Source: Dietzia massiliensis
GTDB lineage: Bacteria > Actinomycetota > Actinomycetes > Mycobacteriales > Mycobacteriaceae
Assembly: GCF_018390595.1 (NCBI RefSeq)
Contig: NZ_JAHBAV010000011.1
Location: 1-64,000 of the forward strand
Length of the DNA: 64,000 nt
Reading direction: 5' to 3'
The translations under genes and the position numbers were made by a program. The notes under the pieces are model-generated. The model saw nothing but the letters and a program-made list of their open reading frames with translations. It ran no database searches and was not told the origin of the DNA. Shown one piece after another: positions 59,146 to 64,000 of this stretch; positions within the stretch are counted from its first letter, which is position 1; the number at the start of each line of letters is the position of its first letter.

Positions 59146-59688
59146 TCAGCGCTTCGAGTACTGCGGGGCCTTACGGGCCTTCTTGAGGCCGGCCTTCTTG
59201 CGCTCGACCGCGCGGGCGTCACGCGTCAGGAAGCCCGCCTTCTTGAGCGCCGGGCGATCGTCCGGCGAGTACTGGGTCAGCGCCCGGGCGATGGCCAGAC
59301 GCAGCGCGCCGGCCTGACCCGAGGGGCCGCCACCGTGGAGCAGCGCCACGATGTCGAACTGCTCCTCGCGCTCGACCAGCACGAGCGGCGACTTGACGAG
59401 CTGCTGGTGCACCTTGTTCGGGAAGTAGTCCTCGAGGGACCGCCCGTTGAGGGTGAACTGGCCGGAGCCGGGCAGCAGGCGGACGCGGGCGACGGCCTCC
59501 TTGCGGCGGCCGACGGCCTGGGCCGGGCCGGAGGAGACGACGGGAGCGAACTGGGCGTCGGCGTCGGCGACGAAGTCGGTGCCACCGGCGTAGTCGGCCT
59601 CGCTGTAGTCCTCGGCGACCTCGGCGGCGAGATCCGCCACCACGTCGTCGGCGACCTCGGCCTCGGGGGTGATGTTCTCGTCGGTCAC
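59146..59688 (-). CDS. rpsI: 30S ribosomal protein S9
   Basis: A 180-residue protein of the small subunit head; its C-terminal tail reaches the P-site tRNA. The conserved core begins [20 protein letters not shown] and ends with the basic [16 protein letters not shown]. An acidic N-terminal extension of about 55 residues ([20 protein letters not shown]) is typical of Corynebacteriales S9. GTG 59688 overlaps the rplM stop (GTGA). Confidence 0.97.
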   Translation of the reverse strand: MTDENITPEAEVADDVVADLAAEVAEDYSEADYAGGTDFVADADAQFAPVVSSGPAQAVGRRKEAVARVRLLPGSGQFTLNGRSLEDYFPNKVHQQLVKSPLVLVEREEQFDIVALLHGGGPSGQAGALRLAIARALTQYSPDDRPALKKAGFLTRDARAVERKKAGLKKARKAPQYSKR

Positions 59689-60128
59689 TGGGCCACCTGC
59701 TTGATCTCGAAGGGCACGGGCTGCTGGGCGGCGTGCGGGTGATCGGGACCCGCGTACACCTTGAGCTTGGAGGCGACGGCACGACCGAGCTTGTTGCTCG
59801 GCAGCATGCCCTTGACGGCCTTCTCGACGACGCGGTCGGGGCGCGTGTCCATGGCCTTGCCCAGGGTCTGCGACTTCAGCCCACCGGGAAAACCGGAGTG
59901 GCGGTGCTGCACCACGCGGTCACGCTTGTTGGACGAGATCGCGACCTTGTCGGCGTTGATGATGATGACGAAGTCGCCGGTGTCGGCGTTCGGGGCGAAC
60001 TGCGGCTTGTGCTTGCCACGGAGGATGTTGGCGACCTGGACGGCGAGTCGACCGAGCACCACGTCGGTGGCGTCGATGACATACCAGGCGCGCGTCACGT
60101 CCCCGGGCTTGGGGGTGTACGTGGACAC
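59685..60128 (-). CDS. rplM: 50S ribosomal protein L13
   Basis: A 147-residue large-subunit protein needed early in assembly. It has [40 protein letters not shown] and [23 protein letters not shown] 60128 ([19 protein letters not shown]) gives the standard length of 147 and excludes an upstream frame. First gene of the rplM-rpsI operon. Confidence 0.97.
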   Translation of the reverse strand: MSTYTPKPGDVTRAWYVIDATDVVLGRLAVQVANILRGKHKPQFAPNADTGDFVIIINADKVAISSNKRDRVVQHRHSGFPGGLKSQTLGKAMDTRPDRVVEKAVKGMLPSNKLGRAVASKLKVYAGPDHPHAAQQPVPFEIKQVAQ

Positions 60129-60339
60129 AGGCAATACCTCTGTCTGTCTAGTGGGCTGCCGGCCGGCAGGCGCCCTCCCCCTCGTACGGCGGCCGGTGGT
60201 GACCCGTGCGAGGCGGTCCACCGTCTCCGATGAAGGAGACGACATGGACGCCGACGGTCAACAGTACCGTCCGACGGGCGCCCACTCCAAGTCGCCGATC
60301 ACGACGGAGCGCCCATCGGTTAGACTCTCCCCGGTTCCC

Positions 60340-60415
60340 GCCCTCGTAGCTCAGTGGATAGAGCACGGCTCTCCTAAAGCCGGTGTCGGAGGTTCGATTC
60401 CTCTCGGGGGCACCA
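60340..60415 (+). tRNA. tRNA-Arg (anticodon CCT)
   Basis: A 76-base cloverleaf including encoded CCA. The acceptor arm pairs GCCCTCG (60340-60346) with CGGGGGC (60405-60411), the D arm is AGCTCAGTGGATAGAGC, the anticodon arm CGGCT-CTCCTAA-AGCCG gives anticodon CCT (decodes AGG), and the T arm is CGGAGGTTCGATTCCTCTCG. TAGACT at 60321 is a possible -10 box. Confidence 0.95.
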
Positions 60416-60458
60416 TTGGTGGCCCGGGCCGCGCCAGCGTCCCGGGCCCGGCGGGACG

Positions 60459-61028
60459 TCAGCGCCTGAGTGTGGCCGAGAAGGCGCTCGTCAGCGCGAG
60501 GATCGGCAGTCCGATGAACAAGTGCACGATCGCGGCCGCGAGCCCGTCGAGGAACGGCACGGTCACCAGCAGCGGCAACGCCACGGCCGCCACGATGAGC
60601 AGCCCCACCGTCCAGGAGTAGAACTGCTGGGGATTGGCGGTGCCGATCAGTAGCAGATACCAGAGCAGCCCGGCGAGGATCGCCGCGACGGCGCCGTAGA
60701 CGGCGTACATCGTCGGGGTGTTCCCGCCGTTGGCCCACTGGTGGCCGAAGCGGGAGAACACGGCGTCCACAACCCAGGCGATCAGCCACCCCGCGATGGC
60801 CGCGACCAGTGCGGTGGCGGCCACGCTGCCGACGAATTTCCCCACGTCGATCGCGGGCCCGCGGCGGGGTTGGCGGGGTTCCACATAGCCGTCGTCGTAG
60901 CCGCCCTCGGCGCCGTAGCCGTCGTCGTAGGCGGGGTCGTACGCCCGGTCGCCGCTCATCCGCGAGTAGGCACGCGAGTCGGGCTGCTGCCCCATGCGTC
61001 GGGTGTGGTCGTCCTGTCCGGGATACAT
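60459..61028 (-). CDS. DUF6069-like four-helix membrane protein
   Basis: A 189-residue protein with a hydrophilic, Tyr/Asp/Gly-rich N-terminus (YDPAYDDGYGAEGGYDDGYV) and four membrane helices between about residue 68 and 185 (AATALVAAIAGWLIAWVV onwards). The helical pattern and size resemble DUF6069 proteins; the call is tentative. Function unknown. ATG 61028 is used. Confidence 0.7.
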   Translation of the reverse strand: MYPGQDDHTRRMGQQPDSRAYSRMSGDRAYDPAYDDGYGAEGGYDDGYVEPRQPRRGPAIDVGKFVGSVAATALVAAIAGWLIAWVVDAVFSRFGHQWANGGNTPTMYAVYGAVAAILAGLLWYLLLIGTANPQQFYSWTVGLLIVAAVALPLLVTVPFLDGLAAAIVHLFIGLPILALTSAFSATLRR

Positions 61029-61052
61029 CTCTACCGCCTCCGAATCGGTGTG

Positions 61053-61084
61053 GTGCCCACCGAGGGTAGTCCCTCGGCGGGCAC
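61053..61084. other. Hairpin upstream of the DUF6069-like gene
   Basis: A stem GTGCCCACCGAGGG / CCCTCGGCGGGCAC (one mismatch) with a 4-base loop TAGT lies between the DUF6069-like gene start and the actP terminator. It could be a second terminator stem for actP. Confidence 0.45.
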
Positions 61085-61089
61085 GACGA

Positions 61090-61125
61090 GGCCCGCCCGA
61101 CCGTCCGGCGACGGTCGGGCGGGCC
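61090..61125 (-). terminator. Terminator after actP
   Basis: A perfect 16-bp stem GGCCCGCCCGACCGTC (61090-61105) / GACGGTCGGGCGGGCC (61110-61125) with a 4-base loop, 15 bases past the actP stop. Confidence 0.9.
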
Positions 61126-61139
61126 GGCGAGGGTCCGGG

Positions 61140-62759
61140 TCAGTGCGAGATGGTCTTCTCCACACCGACACCGGTGAGCGAGCGGACCTCCATCTCCACG
61201 CGCTTCTGCGGGAACTCGTCCTTCTTGCCGATGAACGTCCCGACGATGCCCAGCAGGAACGCCAGGGGGATCGACACGATGCCCGGGTTGGAGAGCGGGA
61301 ACAGGGAGAAGTCGACGCTCGAGATCATCGACTTCTCGCTGCCGGAGACCGCCGGCGAGAGCGCGATGAGCACCAGGGTGCTGATCAGGCCGCCGTACAT
61401 GGAGAACAGCGCGCCGGTGGTGTTGAACCGCTTCCAGAACAGCGAGTAGAGGATCGTCGGCAGGTTCGCCGAGGCGGCGATCGCGAAGGCGAGGGCCACG
61501 AGGAAGGCGATGTTCTGCCCCATCGCGCCGATGCCCATGATGATCGACACGATGCCGATCACGACCACCGTGATCCGGGAGACCCGCAGCTGCGACTGCT
61601 CGGTCGCCTGGCCGTGCTTGATCACGCCGTTGTAGATGTCGTGCGCGAACGAGGCGGAGGCGGTGATGGCGAGTCCGGCCACCACGGCGAGGATGGTCGC
61701 GAACGCGACCGCCGAGATGATGCCGAGGAAGATCTCACCGCCCAGCGCGAACGCGAGCAGCGGCGCCGCCGAGTTCACACCCCCGGGGGCGTTCTCGATG
61801 ACCTCGGGTCCGACCATCGCCGCGGCACCGAAGCCGAGGACGAGGGTGAACAGGTAGAAGCCGCCGATGAGCGCGATCGCCCAGGTCACCGACCGACGGG
61901 CCTCCTTCGCCGTCGGCACGGTGTAGAAGCGCATGAGCACGTGCGGCAGCCCCGCGGTGCCGAAGACCAGGGCGATCGACAGCGAGACGAAGTCGAGCTT
62001 GCTGGTCTCGGTGGCGCCGTACTGCAGACCCGGCTGCAGAAGATCCTTGCCCGAGTTGGCCACGGCCTCTCCGAGGAGCGCGGAGAAATTGCCTCGGACG
62101 GCGATCAGGACGAGGAGACACATGATCAGCACACCGCCGACGAGCAGGACGGCCTTGACCATCTGGACGTAGGTGGTGCCCTTCATGCCCCCGACGAGAA
62201 CGTAGACGATCATCAGGATGCCGACGACGGCCACGACGATCGACTGCCCCGTGGAGTCGTCGATGTTCAGGAGCAGGGCGACGAGACCGCCGGCGCCGGC
62301 CATCTGGGCGATCAGATAGAACAGACACACCGCGAGGGTGGCCAGCGCGGCCGCCATGCGGACGGGCCGCTGGTTGAGTCGGAAGCTGAGCACGTCGGCC
62401 ATCGTGAACCGGCCCGTGTTGCGCATCAACTCGGCCACGAGCATGAGTGCCACGAGCCAGGCGACGAGGAAGCCGATCGAGTACAGGAAGCCGTCGTAGC
62501 CGTTGATCGCGATGGCGCCGGCGATACCGAGGAAGGAGGCCGCCGAGAGGTAGTCGCCGGCGATCGCGAAGCCGTTCTGCGGGCCGGTGAAGCTCGAGCC
62601 GCCCGTGTAGAAGTCCTTGGTCGACTTGGTCGACTTCGACGCCCTCAGCACCAGGGTCATCGTGATGACGATGAAGACGGCGAACACCGCCATGTTGAGG
62701 AGGGTGCTGCCGACCTGCTCACCCGGCGCGAGTTCGTTGATGTTGATCAGCCAGTCCAT
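61140..62759 (-). CDS. actP: Cation/acetate symporter, SSS family
   Basis: A 539-residue sodium:solute symporter with about 13 membrane helices, of the ActP/MctC type that takes up acetate, propionate or pyruvate. FYTGGSSFTGPQNGFAIAGD, FLGIAGAIAINGYDGFLY and VLVGGMKGTTYVQMVKA are diagnostic. Its ATG overlaps the DUF485 stop by one base, so both are made together. Confidence 0.93.
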   Translation of the reverse strand: MDWLININELAPGEQVGSTLLNMAVFAVFIVITMTLVLRASKSTKSTKDFYTGGSSFTGPQNGFAIAGDYLSAASFLGIAGAIAINGYDGFLYSIGFLVAWLVALMLVAELMRNTGRFTMADVLSFRLNQRPVRMAAALATLAVCLFYLIAQMAGAGGLVALLLNIDDSTGQSIVVAVVGILMIVYVLVGGMKGTTYVQMVKAVLLVGGVLIMCLLVLIAVRGNFSALLGEAVANSGKDLLQPGLQYGATETSKLDFVSLSIALVFGTAGLPHVLMRFYTVPTAKEARRSVTWAIALIGGFYLFTLVLGFGAAAMVGPEVIENAPGGVNSAAPLLAFALGGEIFLGIISAVAFATILAVVAGLAITASASFAHDIYNGVIKHGQATEQSQLRVSRITVVVIGIVSIIMGIGAMGQNIAFLVALAFAIAASANLPTILYSLFWKRFNTTGALFSMYGGLISTLVLIALSPAVSGSEKSMISSVDFSLFPLSNPGIVSIPLAFLLGIVGTFIGKKDEFPQKRVEMEVRSLTGVGVEKTISH

Positions 62760-63121
62760 CAGGCGACCCCACCTTCCAGTTCGAGGCGGATGGACTCCGC
62801 GCGCGGATCGATCTCACGGTTGGCGAAGCGGATGTACAGGAAGGTGATGAGGAAGGTCGTCACGAACTGCCCCAGGCCGATGATCAGACCCCAGGTGATG
62901 TTCCCGAACACCTTGGTCCCCATGAAGTCCGTCGCGTAGACGGCCAGGATCACGTAGAGGAAGTACCAGACGAGGAAGGCGATCGTCATGGGGAACACGA
63001 ACGCCCTGAACTTGCTGCGCAGATCCTGGAAGGCGGGGCTGGCCTGCATCGCCGTGAATTCCGCCGCATCCGGGGTTCGTCGCGATGCTCCCCCCGCCGG
63101 CGGTTCGGTTGGTTGGGACAC
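62759..63121 (-). CDS. DUF485 membrane protein (ActP partner)
   Basis: A 120-residue protein with two membrane helices (TIAFLVWYFLYVILAVYATD and ITWGLIIGLGQFVTTFLITF) and a preceding QASPAFQDLRSKFRAFVFPM, the DUF485 signature. Such proteins always accompany actP-type symporters and may assist their folding. First gene of the two-gene operon. Confidence 0.92.
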   Translation of the reverse strand: MSQPTEPPAGGASRRTPDAAEFTAMQASPAFQDLRSKFRAFVFPMTIAFLVWYFLYVILAVYATDFMGTKVFGNITWGLIIGLGQFVTTFLITFLYIRFANREIDPRAESIRLELEGGVA

Positions 63122-63307
63122 GGAGGTCCTCCGTTTCGGGTTCTCGTCAGCACACCCCTGTAGTGATGCGCTTCACAGACACTGACCGGGGAAGTGTGAC
63201 ATGTGACACAGAAGATTGCGGAGAGACCGTCGGCGAACTCTTATGACGAGCCGAAACCGCGGGTGGCGCCACCCCCGTCGGCGGGTAGCACTTACCTCCC
63301 TACGGGG

Positions 63308-64000
63308 CTACGGCTGAGCGGAGGAGCCGCGGCGCCCCACCGCCTCCGCGAATACCCGGACGATCTCTTCCGGAGTGCGGGCGACATGGCTGCTGCCGCC
63401 GGTAGCCTCCGCGATCTGCGCGAGGGTGCCCGAACTGCTCTCGTCCAGAAGGCTCACCGTCACCATGATGACGGGGCGGGACGGGTCCACCATCTCATCG
63501 AGCCGGGCGAAGAACTCGTCCGCTCCGATGTCCGAGGTCGCGTCGTCCGCCCCGTCGGAGATTACGATGATCGAGTTGACCATGTTCGGGTCGTACCCCG
63601 AGCGCACCATGGCGTAGGCGTCGAGCACGGAACGATAGAGGTCGGTGCCACCACCCACCATCCCGGGCAGCGAGGCCAACGCGCCTCCCAGCGCGGCACG
63701 GTGCGTGCCCCCGGGAGCCGCCGCGTCGAGGCGCTGCAGTGCGGCGACCTCCGCGTACGGGAGCCCGTCGCTCCCGGCGGCACCGCCGAACGCCCACAGT
63801 CCGAGCTCCGCGTCGTCGGGGAACTGGCCGAGCCCCGCGCCCGCCGTCTCGACGAGCGCCTGGATGCGGGTGCGGTCCGTGCCGGGAACCACGAAGCCCA
63901 TCGAACCCGACGTGTCCACCAGGACGAGGGACCGGCCCGGCATCGCCAGGAGCCGCCAGTGCCGTAGCGCACTGTGGACCCGGTTCGCGTCCCGGACGAC
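63308..64000 (-). CDS. VWA-domain protein, C-terminal part
   Basis: The frame is open to the right edge (64000), so its start lies outside the window; 230 codons are visible. A von Willebrand factor A domain is clear: MIDAS motif LVDTSGSMG, then GGGTDLYRSVLDAY and IIVISDGADD. The preceding VHSALRHWRLLAMPGRS fits the linker of actinobacterial proteins with a solute-binding domain fused to VWA. It probably binds partners through divalent metal at the cell surface. Confidence 0.85.
   Translation of the reverse strand, partial: VVRDANRVHSALRHWRLLAMPGRSLVLVDTSGSMGFVVPGTDRTRIQALVETAGAGLGQFPDDAELGLWAFGGAAGSDGLPYAEVAALQRLDAAAPGGTHRAALGGALASLPGMVGGGTDLYRSVLDAYAMVRSGYDPNMVNSIIVISDGADDATSDIGADEFFARLDEMVDPSRPVIMVTVSLLDESSSGTLAQIAEATGGSSHVARTPEEIVRVFAEAVGRRGSSAQP

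Noticed and set aside
60340..60415. tRNA-Arg as an attachment site for an integrated element
   Set aside because: No integrase gene or repeated tRNA 3' end is seen on either side; the flanking genes are ordinary chromosomal ones.

Overview
The window is high-GC chromosomal DNA from an actinobacterium of the order Mycobacteriales. Gene content and order suggest a Dietzia-like genus; the genus is inference, the order is well supported. From icd at 2.6 kb to rplM at 60 kb the genes follow, with insertions and losses, the order known from Mycobacterium tuberculosis: icd1, metY (metC), metX (metA), folD with its DUF3017 neighbour, dnaE2, imuB/imuA', guaA, choD, guaB3, guaB2, a DUF5319 gene, rsdA, sigD, groEL1, groES, tsaD, rimI, tsaB, tsaE, alr, nnr, glmS, glmM, rpsI, rplM. 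There is no prophage, CRISPR array or intact insertion sequence.

Layout. 0-2.6 kb: a partial gene and two transporters (MFS, bile-acid/Na+ symporter family). 2.6-7.1 kb: icd, then a SAM-IV-type riboswitch driving metY-metX and a small membrane gene. 7.1-8.8 kb: the most irregular stretch, a frameshifted AbiEi-like gene bracketed by two related palindromic repeats and followed by other short repeats. 8.8-10.5 kb: DUF3017, folD, trmL. 10.5-13.9 kb: a four-gene metal (probably Mn) ABC importer operon ending in its own DtxR-family regulator, with a perfect 18-bp palindrome over the first start codon. 14-16.6 kb: FAD-linked oxidase and a TDT-family transporter. 16.6-24.2 kb: the mutasome genes dnaE2, imuB and imuA' with an SOS box, interrupted by a ferredoxin-like gene and a lipoprotein gene. 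24.2-28 kb: DUF2254 membrane protein, lactate dehydrogenase, a 48-residue acidic protein, DUF6157, SGNH hydrolase. 28-32.7 kb: a LiaFSR-like envelope-stress group (response regulator, PspC-type histidine kinase, MscS channel, PspC/LiaF-like protein).

32.9-44 kb: guanine nucleotide synthesis (guaA, guaB3, guaB2) mixed with two tandem wax-ester/triacylglycerol synthase genes (the first broken by an out-of-frame deletion), a cholesterol-oxidase-like GMC enzyme, and sigD with its anti-sigma factor. 44-47.8 kb: groES-groEL1 under a CIRCE element, a formate/nitrite-type transporter and a DUF4190 protein. 47.8-60.4 kb: a tightly overlapping operon for t6A tRNA modification, protein acetylation, alanine racemase and NAD(P)HX repair, then glmS, glmM, rpsI-rplM and a tRNA-Arg(CCT). 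60.4-64 kb: a membrane protein, the acetate/monocarboxylate symporter pair actP-DUF485, and a partial VWA-domain gene.

Most of the window is ordinary core genome. The points most worth a second look are the palindromic repeats around the broken AbiEi-like gene, the operator that covers the start codon of the metal operon, the LiaFSR/MscS group, the split mutasome locus and the decayed wax-ester synthase copy.
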